Shown here one piece after another: positions 51,342 through 62,800 of a DNA stretch of 64,000 bases. The DNA is from Tetrahymena thermophila SB210. Lineage: Eukaryota > Ciliophora > Oligohymenophorea > Hymenostomatida > Tetrahymenidae. Where the stretch lies: assembly GCF_000189635.1 (NCBI RefSeq), contig NW_002476174.1, forward strand, positions 124,001-188,000, written 5' to 3'. Positions within the stretch are counted from its first letter, which is position 1. The number at the start of each line of letters is the position of its first letter. The position numbers and the translations under genes were made by a program. The notes under the pieces are model-generated. The model searched no databases. It worked only from the letters and a program-made list of their open reading frames with translations, and had not been told where the DNA came from.

Positions 51342-53101
51342 TCAAAACCATATTTCATATTCTGGGTTTAAAATACAAGCACCTCTGCTAGGCAATGATT
51401 TGAATACGTAATTGTTTAAATCATCTGATACCATTAGCTTATTGTCTTTATTTGAATAGTATCCATCCATGATAAACTCTATTATTTTATCTGCCTTTGA
51501 TTCTTCTACTATGCCAATCACAGAACCTCCCCAGCCATCACCTATTACTTTTGTTGATTTACACCCTAATTCCTTCATTAATTTAATCAATTTTGAACAT
51601 TCTTCAGATTGTGCTTCTAAATTCTCAATAATACTTTATTAGCTCTCATTGAACAGTTAGAAAATCTGTTCCCATTTTTGTTAATCATTTAAACTCTAAT
51701 CACTACAAATTTATTTCATTTTTTGAGCTTTTATGGCTTCGTTTACAATATGAATAGCTCTCCTATTTATTTTTTTTTATTTAAATTTATTTAAAATATA
51801 TTCAATTTTAGAATTAAATATTAATAAATTAATTTTACTTGTAGGGGAAGAATTCTGTATTGCCTTCTATAACTTAATTAGAGTAGGGAATATCTTGCAT
51901 AATATTTATCATATCAGTACCAATTATTGCTTCTATTTCTTCTTTCTTAAATGCTTTATTTTCTATGTATTTGTGAATATAAGAAGGCATATCTTCTACT
52001 TTAAAATCAAGTAGCTTCTGTATATCTAAAAGAGTGGAGTATCCTTCTCTGTTTTGTATTTCCATATTACTTAACATAATATGAACAGCTAATCTTTGCT
52101 CACATATTCTTTTATTTTTTCTTTTAGCTGCCACTAACATTTTTGGTTCTGGAGTTAATGAATTTGCTAAAATAAATGTAAAGCCTTTAGGTATCTATAA
52201 TGATTATGAAGTATCTCCTACATAGCCTTCATTTTTTTAGGCAAAAAGAATCATCTTTTAATATTATTCATTTAAGCTAGGTGGCACATTCACTACCTTT
52301 TTGTATTTCTAAAAGTTATTAAGAACAGTTTTGCAATCAATATTTATTTTATTTGCATGAAGCATCATAATACACATTCCAATAGCCAAGGCATTTTTAC
52401 TATGAAGAGTCTACTTAACTGGTATCTTATTGCTAAACATACATTTAACACCACAAAGAGATTCTTGTTTTTAATCCTCGATAGCACTCTTAATACCTAG
52501 TAATGCAACATTACCCAATTCATCTAATTTTAAATTAAAAAATAAGTTGTTTAAAAAATTTATTATCAGTTGCTATTAATAAATTATGCTACCTTAATCT
52601 ATGAAGTTTGATTCAAAATTGAAAATTTTCTCAGGAAAAGAAGTAGATGAAAGAGAATTGACGATAATATCTTTGTTGGATTTATTCTTGCTATAAGCGA
52701 TAACAATATCCTATTCTATAGCTATATTGCATTAATCATATTAAGCATATACTGGATCTTCTCCAAATAAATAAAGTAATCCTGGTACTCTGATAAAGAA
52801 TTCAGGTTATGATCCATACTTCTTAGAAAATCTGCTACTTAAATTTTCATAATCTGTAACATGCTCATTGTCTTCTTCATTGTAAATGTTGTGATAAATA
52901 GCAGTCAAATGCTCTAATAATTATATTCCCATCGCAAGTTTTTTCCCTTCCATTTCTATCTACTTAAATGAATTAATTATGCTAAAATCTATGCTTTATT
53001 TTTAAAATGCTTTCTTATGTTTGAAAATATCTAAAATTGTTTAAAAACTAATAAAAAATATTAATTAATTATTAACTAAAAATTGTTGTACATTTAAGCA
53101 T
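51342..53101 (-). CDS. galactokinase/GALK2-like GHMP-fold protein with eroded catalytic motifs
   Basis: Exons 53101-53092, 53030-51839 and 51762-51342 sum to 541 codons. The fold is recognisable along GALK2: FFIRVPGLLYLFGED at 81-95 (family RAPGRVNIIGEHIDY), AIEQDIVIAYS (family AVEQDVLIAV), FTFILANSLTPEP (family AVFVIANS), ICEQRLAVHIML (family ECRLAAKLL), and near the C-terminus KVIGDGWGGSVIGIV (family LTGAGWGGCTVSMV), residues 473-485. The sugar motif EHIDYCGY is replaced by EDPVYAQY. The phosphate-binding loop PxGSGLSSSSAL is replaced by KIPVKQTLHSKNAL (205-218). The catalytic-Asp motif GGGMDQ is replaced by PPSLNEQ. Phosphotransfer therefore looks unlikely. Yeast Gal3 is a precedent for a galactokinase relative acting as a sensor, but that role here is only a hypothesis. 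Confidence 0.8.
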
Positions 53102-53389
53102 TTATAAACAGAAAAAAAAATTTTAAATTATAAATATCTTTGAGATTCTAAATATTCTTTAAAAATTTTGATGCAAAATATCTATTTAAAATGTTGTAGA
53201 ATTTAGAGTTATTAAAAAATTTAACAAATTTCAAAATAAAATATAAATAAATAGCCAAGAATTTATTATAATAAAAAATAAGAAAATAGATAAACATTTT
53301 TTACTTAATTTTATTAATTTTTCTAATTAGATTTGATCAAAAATAATATTTTTCATTAAATTTTAGTAACAAATAAATATTAAGTAAAT

Positions 53390-53974
53390 ATGAAATTAGG
53401 TGCTGCAAAAAAACCTCTTCCACCAAAAACAAAAGAACAAAAAGAAAAAGATTAGCAATAAGTATAAAATAGCGTCCCAAGTAAATCTCAATAAATTATT
53501 TTTGCTAATTTTTTGTTTATAAGCGCATAAAAAAATACATTAATTCATATAATATTAGATTAAAATGAAGATGTTGAGTAGCTTGTGTTGGAAATTTAAA
53601 AAGTATATGGAAACAGATTTCAAAAAGAGGATATATTAAAAGAGCTATAAGCCACTAAATTTAATAAGAGTGCCGCTATATCTAATTTGATGAAATAAAA
53701 AGGTATTTATTTTTTAAATTTAAGCGAAATAAAATCTACATTTAATTTTTTTTTAGAATAAATAGAAAAATTAGAAGAAAAACTCGCTGCTTTGAAAATT
53801 TAATAAGCAAGTACCTAAAATACTTAAAAAGAAAAATCACAGATAGAATATAATGAAATGAAAGAATTTTTTGGATACAAAAAATAAAACTAAAACGTAA
53901 TTAACATATCTATCCCAATAAATTTACTATAAGAAATAGAGTAAAATTTTTAAAAACCTAGATTGGAGCAATGA
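53390..53974 (+). CDS. small UBA-like/coiled-coil protein
   Basis: Exons 53390-53480, 53559-53702 and 53757-53974 sum to 151 codons. A Lys/Pro head (MKLGAAKKPLPPKTKEQKEK) is followed by a three-helix-like segment, VLEIQKVYGNRFQKEDILKE then FNKSAAISNLMKQ. Its spacing of hydrophobics and the final SAAISNLM resemble UBA/CUE-type ubiquitin-binding folds. A short coiled coil (EQIEKLEEKLAALKIQQ) and a C-terminal peptide with INISIPINLLQEIEQ follow. The acceptor at 53558 was chosen over the nearer AAG at 53522 because only it keeps frame. Compact size and a UBA-like module recall N-terminal domains of translation or ubiquitin adaptors; no specific orthologue is recognised. Confidence 0.62.
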
Positions 53975-54980
53975 TAATTTTTTAATTTGTAAATTTTTAT
54001 TTTAAGAGTTTTTGCATGTATTATTTGTTTGATGTAATTTATACATTTTATTAGTATAAGTTGCTGCAGTAAAAATCATCATTTCTCTAATTAATCTTAA
54101 TTATTTAAAGAAAAATTTGATTTAAATTATTTGTTCATAAAATAAAAATTCATATTTAAAACCATTAAAGTTATTTTTTGATTTGAGAATTTAATTTTAT
54201 AGAAATTTAAATACAAATGAATAAGTAAATTAATAAATGAATGAAATAGTAAAATTCTAATTTAAAGTTTCATATTTTAATTATTGATCTCCTGGATAAG
54301 TTGTATATTTAATAAGCATTAATTATTTTTTAAAAATTGTGAAACTATTTAATTAAAATTATTTTATCAACTAATAACTTTAAATTTAAAACCATCAAAA
54401 TTATTTTTTGATATTGATTTTAATTAAGATAAATGTTTCAACAAAAATTATGCAGCAAATGAATGAATAGATAGATAAATGGATTATGTAAAATAAATGT
54501 AAAATGTATATTTATATTTGATTTATCTTAATAGTCTTTTTAGATGTAATTTATTTTTACTTTATTTGCTTCTTTTATATTTTATTTTAATTGTTTTAAT
54601 ATTCTTGTAAAGTTTATTTGTATTTTTTAATTTTATTTTTGGCTATGGCCATTTTTTATTAATTTAAATCTGATTTTTTATGTTTTAATTTATTTTATTT
54701 TTTTATGTTTTTCATATGTTTATTGGAAGATAAGAGGGTTAATATAAAATTTAATTAGCATCAAGCATCTTAGAAGCATCTATCTATCAATAGCATTATC
54801 TTAGTTTATCATTTAGCAATTTATTAGCAGCAATTATCATTAGCATTATCTTAGTTAGTTAAATATCATTTTATTATTTTTTTAAAAATTTTGACAACAA
54901 AATAAAATTTTTTTCCTCATTTTTTTAAAAAACTTGTAAACCTCATTCGTCATATTTCAAAAATTAAAATTCGTCATATT
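53975..54980. other. intergenic AT-rich DNA with short local repeats
   Basis: A/T-rich. Near 54770-54870 the word TTAGCATTATCTTAGTT and its variants recur. A phrase around TTATTTTTTGAT after AAACCATCAAAATT/AAACCATTAAAGTT occurs twice (54160 and 54390). No gene. Confidence 0.5.
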
Positions 54981-55264
54981 TCAAAATAAAAATTGTATGT
55001 GTGCTTAATTTAAGCATGTGGGATTTTACCCATAGTGACATATTCGCCCGCCTCCGTTTTCAATAAGAAAATTGGCTTAAAAAACAGCGAGAGTCACAGC
55101 TATTTATTCAATAGCTTCCCATGTGAGCTCTCTTTTGGATTGGTTTAAAAACTAAGTGACTGCCTCCGAGCATACCTTTTGTATAGGTAATTCTAATACA
55201 AATGGTAACACAATCAAACGCCACTTCTTGCCTGGGTTTTAATTTATTATGAATGAAGTATCTA

Positions 55265-55594
55265 TCAACAGTTTAAGTTAATTTAAAAAACTTAGATCTA
55301 ACTTTCTTTTTTCGAGGGTTAAAAAGAAAGCTAGACTAAAAGGTTTTAACTTAAGAGGATAGTACTGTATCCATAATATTCCTTATTTAAAAAACTGTCT
55401 GAACTACTTGTGAAAGTCAGGATGTGGTGCAAATAAGTATACCCATACGAAGTAATACTTTGGCGGACTCCTTAAACATCACTCGTAAAGTGATGCAAGT
55501 AAAGCAAAACAACTTTCACACGATTGATCCATTCAGAATGAAGTTATTTCTGGCTAGAAATCTTCATGGTTTCCATTTTATTTTAAGTGCTCAT
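55265..55594 (-). CDS. hypothetical 109-residue frame inside the foreign island
   Basis: Open from ATG at 55594 to TGA at 55265, and open upstream of the ATG for a further 40 codons or so (containing CRCEELECRAGF). The peptide includes LHSEWINRVKVVLLYLHH and SYGYTYLHHILTF. The strand opposite also has a long frame here, so which strand, if either, is coding is unresolved. Probably a fragment of the same decayed element as the frame at 56313-56747. Confidence 0.22.
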
Positions 55595-56312
55595 AAACCC
55601 TGCTCTGCACTCCAATTCTTCACATCTACAACTTCTGTGTGCACTCACAGATGCATGTGTGTTTTTTTGGGATTTTTTTGGTTTCTATTTTCAGATAATT
55701 TTTCTATTCTTTATTTTTCATCTTTTACTTTCATTTGATTAATACCATTTTTACTTTTCTTTTATATTTTTTCCTCATTTTTATGATATGTTTAACATGC
55801 TATTCAGTATACTTCGCTGAAAGCATAGTATATTTATTTACTTTTAAGCAGATTTTTTGTTTTAAAAAACATCTTTAAGTTGGAGCAAAACATCAAAAGG
55901 GTTAAAACAGTTTAAAAGTAAAAATGTTGATAACAAACGAAAGAAAATAAGAAAAAATGAAAAATGAAAATGGAAATTGTAAAAATCCTTAAAAAAGCGA
56001 ATTGGTAACCTAAAAAAATAGTAAAAAATGAAAGACCTAAAGCAAAAATAAAAAATAACTCAAAAAGAAAGCATAACAAGCATACCATAAAAGAAAAATC
56101 TTCTTAAAACTCTCAAAACTGAAAATCCTCCTAACATCACAAAAAAGTAGCTGATTTCTTGATCAATTTGAAACGAAAGAGCTTACTTTCCCTTTTTAAC
56201 GATTTCGCACTCTTTCATTATTTTGAGATCAATTTTTATAATTTGCCAAGAAGCTAAAAATTCATAAGAAGAATTGTAAGCGCTTCTTGTTTCACATAGA
56301 AGAGAAGTTCAA

Positions 56313-56747
56313 TCACATCCAAAAATCTTTTTACAAATTGAAAACATTATAAATAACTTAACTAATTTATTTCGACATTGACTTGAATAAAGCAAACTGA
56401 ACCGCAAGTAGAAACCACTGGTAAATCCGCGATACAACCTCAAATTCCCTCAAAGCGCATCCCTTTGATCCCTTAATAAGGTAATAATCTCTCAAAATTA
56501 CCTAGAGAACATCAGGCCAAAAACTGAATAATATGGAATCATACTTCTATGGTTCAATAAGTTATTCTTCATCCAAGTATATCTACTTTATTTCGTTAAT
56601 CATTTAAATTGATCTCCTTTTGTGAATGTCAAGATTTTTTAAAAGTTGATCTATTAATCTCTCGATGCATATATTTAACTCTTTCAAAATTTTCATCAAG
56701 ATAAAGTACAAGTAAAATTCTAACCAGGATAGGCAGGAATGGACCAT
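56313..56747 (-). CDS. hypothetical 144-residue frame inside the foreign island
   Basis: Open from ATG at 56747 to TGA at 56313, with the frame still open for about 45 codons upstream. Amino-acid balance is unlike random A/T sequence: Trp, Cys, Asp and Arg are well represented, and helices alternate charged and hydrophobic residues (LKELNICIERLIDQLLKN). A hydrophobic stretch YQWFLLAVQFALFKSM lies near the end. No family is recognised. It could be an exon or remnant of an element rather than a host gene. Confidence 0.3.
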
Positions 56748-56880
56748 TTTTTATTGGCTAAAAAAACTTACTGAGAAGAAAATTGGGGATCTTCCACTCA
56801 GCGATAAAAAATTACTTTATTTGCTTGTAGCTTTAAATATCTTACTAATTTTGAAATTTAAAAATTAAATTTATTATCTA

Positions 56881-59800
56881 AATCAATACAAATCAGTTAG
56901 ATATTTTTTTTTTCCTTATCAAATTAAAAAAAAAATTAAAATGAATGAATTAAATAATAAAAATTAAAAAAAAAAATATTTTACATTTTTATTATTAATT
57001 TGAAATAAAAATGTAAGAAAGAACTTTATATTTTATAAATTATTTTATTTAAATTTTATGATCAATTTATAATTAAAATCTAAGAATGCAGCTATCTGAT
57101 CTTATATAATTAAATAATAAAATATAAATTAATTAGGTATCTCTTGAAAAACAAGAGAAAAGAAAAAAAACCAAAACCTTAAAAGAAAAAGGAGTAGTAA
57201 TTGGAGCGCATCGTTTTTTTAGCATTTTACAATTTTTTGGCTATATAACAAAAAATAAGTTTTTTAATCCTAAGGAAAGTTTTTTAATCCCATGATATAA
57301 TGAGAAATGATAAATAACGGGCTAGCAGTGCATAAGAATTTAAATTACCTACCCAAAAATAAACAAATAAATAAATAAAATTTCTCACCTAAATCATAAG
57401 TCGTCCCTTAAGTCTACTCCTTTAGAATTTTTAAGGCAATGAAGCATACAATGCTTAAATTCTCTCCCTTGTGATATATAAAAAGTATTTTTTAAAATAT
57501 AGATAGAACAATTGAACCTAATGTTAACTGAGCTAGATCACTTAAATAAAATAAAAAAATAAAATTTAAATAAATAAAATCAAATAAAAATAAATTAAAT
57601 AAATAAATATACAAATAAATAAAAAATTCAAATAAACAATAAAATCAAATAATTAAAAAATAATAAACAAATTAAATAAATTCAAATAAAAATTAAATAG
57701 GAACAAATAATAATAAATAGCATCCATTAAATACTGATTTTGATTTCAGATTTATATTTTTAATTTTATTTCATCAAATCAAATTATTTTTGAAATTTTT
57801 TTGTTTGTTTTTTTAAAAATAGTTAAATGGAAATTTTAATATATAACAGAAGTCTACCAAATATTGTTTTAATAATTTAGTTTGTTATATTTTATTGATT
57901 AATTATAAAAAATGTTCTAATGAATAAAATAAGAAAATATTAATAAAAACTTAAATCTTAATTATTTGTTTGTTTGTCTGAAATAAATAAATAAGCAATT
58001 TAAATTTGAAGAAGTATTTTCTTAAAAATTATTTATGTCTATAAAAACATTTTTAGAAATACATACAATTAAAAGAAAAATGAATAAATAGATATATAGA
58101 CTTAAATTAAAATTGTGCACAGTCAATAAAAATTTAGAAGTAAAAAATCGTTCCATTAAATAGATTGTCTAGACTTTGATTATTGTTAATTTAGTGTAAA
58201 TAAAACTAAAAATATACTTTTAAATTGAGAAGTTACTTGAGGCGAAAGACTCAAAGTAGAAAGAGCTATTTTTAATTAAATAAAAATTGTAAATTTAAAG
58301 TTGCAATAAACTAAATTATTAACTTTTTTATATAATTCAGTTAGATAGTAACTTAAATATTATAAATTTTATCAAAAATGGAAAAATTCACTCTATTCTC
58401 TTAAAAATACTAATTTCTTGAAAAAGAATGTAAATTAATATCTCAATTTATATGATAATAATCATCGATAAAACGTATTTAAATACGAAAAAAAGAAAAA
58501 AATTATATCTATAATTTTAGTATATTATTCTACTTAAGAAATATTTAATTAGGGGGATCAAATACTTCCATAATCAATACATTTTAAATATTTATTTTTA
58601 AAAGATCAGCAAAATTTAAGCATACGATTTGGTTACAAAAAATTTAAATTGTTTTGGGATCAGCTTAAAAAATATATAATTAAAATAGAGGTTGTAATCT
58701 AAGTATTTAGTGGTTTTGTAGATACTAAACAAAATCATTAATTATCTAAAAATTAATGACTTTTGCTGCTTTTTTGTAATAGTAAGCTACATGTTAGCTA
58801 AATAAAATTTTCCTTGCATATTATTATTTTAAATTGGAAGATAAAATAGACTTAGATTTTTTAGTAAACTAAAAATAAGTGAGGCAAATAGAAAATGGAT
58901 GTATGAAAATAACATAAAAGTAAATTTAGAAGTAAATTCGAAAGGGTATTTACAGTGTTTATTTTTTTCAGTTCTAAAATTAATTTGAATAGAATCTTGT
59001 CATACTTATAGTTCTATTTTTATGAGGAGTGTAACATTTTTAATTTAGAATATCAAGCAACCAACCAACCATCCATAAAAAAATTACTCTACCAAAAAAA
59101 TACAAATTTTAATATTTATTATATTAATACAAACAAAGTTACCCCATAAACATAAACTGACTGAATAATTAATTATCAGCTAATTTTATTTAAAAAATCT
59201 AAGTATCTTATTAATACTTAATCTTTTGTATGTAAGAAATTGGAAAATAAACATTTTTTTATAATTCCGTTATGTCAGTTAATTAATTTTGTGAATATCT
59301 ATTTTATGGTCTAATTAGAATGGGGAATCTTTGATATCCCTTTAGTATTTCAAAATAAAGAGTTTAAAAGTCATGTTAAAATCTTTCATTACAAATATTT
59401 GAAAATTTTTTATTTATTTTTTTGTTTGTTTTTATCTATTTATTTTTCATGGAATGCTTAAATTTCGTATGCTTATTTCTAATCTTACGTTCAAATTTGG
59501 AATTCATCAAAATTAGAAAAAATTAAGTAAGTAACTAAATTGTGTATGTATTTATCTAATAACAGAAGAAATACTATACACTCAATTGCATTTCACGAGT
59601 TTTAGAAACAAATTAAAAATTTTTTCTCATAAATCCTTAGCTAATTTTAAAAATAGTTCTATGATATTTTGTTTTGCATAATTCAAGAAAGTAAAATTAT
59701 TGAATAATTTTTTTGATACTATGCAATGGCATTTATTTATTTTGTTATTATGCTGTTTTTTATGTTTTTGCAAAGTATATTTTTGGTAAATATGCTTTTA

Positions 59801-62800
59801 AATACTAAAAAATACTCCATTTATAATGCTTGAAAGTAAATTTTCAATTAGGAAAAATCATAAAAGTGACTCTATTAATTTGGAAATATCTTCGACAATA
59901 GAAGTTTAGTTTATTTCATGGTTACAACTACATTATTAGTGTTGCTTTTAATTTATATTGATTAAATTATCTTACAATCTTTTTGATAGAAGAATAAATT
60001 AGATTGATTTCAAGGAATTTCTCAAACAAAATAGAAATTTTTTTTATTTTTAAAAAGGTTTTATAAAGAATCAAAAGCTAACTTTTTCAAATATTTTTAA
60101 AAATAGAATGCATAAAATAGATAAGGAATTCAATTTTAGAAAAAAGGAGTGAATCGATAATATATAAATAAATAAATTATCGATTCTAAAATATTTGAGT
60201 AAAGAAAATTTTTGTTAATTAAATTAGATATTTTTTTAGAAATAATACATGAATTGAGAAATTATTTGATAAATTTTGCATTATTTACTTAATTGAATAA
60301 AGGCAAATAAATTATTTATTAAAATTTTCATTACTTTTATGTAAAAATATTTATTTTAGCCTGTTTGTTAGGTCTATAAAATAAATAAAAAAAGAATCTA
60401 GTGAAAGCTATTAGAACCACCGTAACTTTAAATAAGACAGATGAATTTTATAAGTTGCAAATTATAGAAATATATTGTGTTGCTCTTCAAAAAATTTTCT
60501 ATTTTCTATGTAAGCATCGATATCAGATACCACTTGAAAATGAATTTCAAAACTTTAGTAGCTAGCGGCTAGGATTTAAAATTAAAATCGTCAATTATAA
60601 TTATGCCCGCTGGCTGCTAATTAGTAATGATTAGTTCGTTGTATTTTTATTTAGTGCTTTTTATTTTACTTTTGGTGAATATTACATTTAAAAAAGTAGT
60701 TATTAATCTCAAATAAACAAATAATTTATTTGTTCCCTTGAATGATTGTGAAAAAAAATATGTAAACAACAAAATATTTAAATCATGATCTTTTTTATTA
60801 TGGTTAAAATAATTAGAAAAAAATTTAATATTTGTAGGAATTTATTATTGAAGAATCATTTAAATCACTAAACATTATAAAGTTTTAGTTTCTCGTCATC
60901 ATTTTTTGTGTCTCACAAAGAAATTAAGATTTGAAAAAATCTTAAGCAAATTTATTAAATAAATCCTATATTATATATATTAGCTGTAGTTATGGAGTAT
61001 CATACTATACTTTTTTCTTAAAACAACTTGAGTTATTTTGATAATATCTCATCCAAAGCTGTTTAAACTGTAACAAGCAAAATTTGGTATGATGAGTAAA
61101 AAAATTGATAACTAAAAGTAAATCTAAAAACTGAAGCTAATAATTGAAGTTATCACAAAAATTTAAGTAAGACGATAGATTTCGAGGGTTTCCATATTTT
61201 TAGCATTTATTAAAATCACTATTTTCCCATAAAACCATAAAAGGTAAAAAAAATATAAACTTGATTTTTTGAGCTATTTCTATTTAATTCCATTTCTAAA
61301 TTTTATTTTTACTGCTTGTAAATTACAATTAAATATGAGCATTCAATTTAAAAATATGTCTAAAATAATATAAAAATTTCAACTTTATTTAAATAATAAA
61401 TATACTTTTTTGTGAAATAAAAATAGAAATACGCTTAACTTTTTTAGGAATATATTTTAAATACCACATCCATAAAAAAAAATAAAATTATGTAAGGTAT
61501 GTTTATATTAAGCAAAGAATAAATTTTAAATTAAAAAGAACAAATGATAAGTCTATACACATCGAAAGTATTAAAAATGTCTAAGTAACTAATTGTATGG
61601 GTGGTAGATTAAAGTTGCACGAAAGTTAAAAAATAAAAGAAAATAATTTAGCAATAAGTTAAAAATGAAACATAAAATTATTTTAAACCAAAACATAATT
61701 ATATTTTGGTATTATACTACTATTTAATAAATTCAAAAATAAGATTATCAAATTTAAATAATATAATCTTCTTTTAATATTACTAAAATTTTTTTTTAGT
61801 AAATTGAAATAAGGTGAGCGGATAATGTTGTATGTACAGTTTCTTTATATTATTTGTATGTAAAAGCAAATATGTAATACTTAATATGGAGATCACAAAG
61901 CTATAGCTAACTTAAAAATAAAATTAAAAGAATATTATTATTTAATTACACATATTTCAGTAAACAAATAGATTGAGTCCAGTGTTGTCAGTAAAAATTT
62001 CAAAAAATTTAGGTACAGTATTATTGCAAATTTTTGAGAATATTTTCAAGTAATAGAAAAAGATAAATAAATAAATTATATTTTTTGCTCCATTAATTTA
62101 TCATTTACTAAAAATAAATATAAAAAAGATTAAAATTTAATTTTGCAGTAAGTCATTTAATTAATTAATAATCTTCAGTTGAACATTGATACGTTAGAAT
62201 CAAACTCTTTATTTTTTATCAGATAAATTTATTATTTCATGATGGTAATAGACTTTGACCTAAATATGTAAGTGTCAATTATTTAATCGAAAAATTTAAA
62301 ATTTAACTTTATCTCGTTGATGAATAATAAATACTATTTTAAAAGTTGCTTACATTTACAAAAATCACAACAAATAATAAATTTCTAACAAGCGATGTTA
62401 AAATACCAATGTAAAATAAAAGCATAATAGCTATTGTGCAACAAAAACTATATTGGAAAAGGGATTATATATTCGCATTAAATTGATTTAAAATTCATTG
62501 TATTTTTCTTTTGTTTACATATACTTTCTAAATTTGATGTTACTTGTATTATAATACAGATGGGGAGGAAAGTCCTAAATTTAATGTAAATTAATTAACT
62601 TTTTATATTTGTATCAATAGAAGTAAAATGACTTGCTAGTAAAATTGTAATATAATTTTAAGGGAATAGTTAGTTCCTTTAAATAGAAAAACAAAGAATA
62701 ACTTTAAACAAAACAAGGTTTATCAAATCAAATATATAAAATCGCATTTTTATTCCACAGTTTTATTTGTATCTCTTAATTATTATTGTAAGGATAAAGA

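Larger units (their letters stand above)
54990..56880. other. compositionally distinct island with broken coding-like frames
   Basis: From about 54990 the base composition changes abruptly: CCG, GCG, CGC and CTC words appear that are almost absent elsewhere. Coding-like open frames occur on both strands but are short and interrupted: minus 56313-56747 (144 residues, containing FWPDVLQVILRDYYLIKGSK and YQWFLLAVQFALF), minus 55265-55594, an overlapping minus frame through 55080-55300 (EVAFDCVTICIRITYTKGML), and a plus frame ending at 55256 without an ATG. No frame spans the island and splice sites are not obvious. It may be a decayed mobile element, a horizontally acquired segment or a non-coding RNA locus. 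I could not identify a family. Confidence 0.5.

Noticed and set aside
52500..52570. Possible intron in the galactokinase-like gene (GTAGCATAAT...AAATTAG)
   Set aside because: The frame is open straight through and the encoded helix fits the GALK2 alignment, so no intron is needed.
59053..59075. CAAGCAACCAACCAACCATCC, reminiscent of ciliate telomere or chromosome breakage words
   Set aside because: Does not match CCCCAA repeats nor the 15-base Tetrahymena breakage sequence; just a short CCAA repeat.
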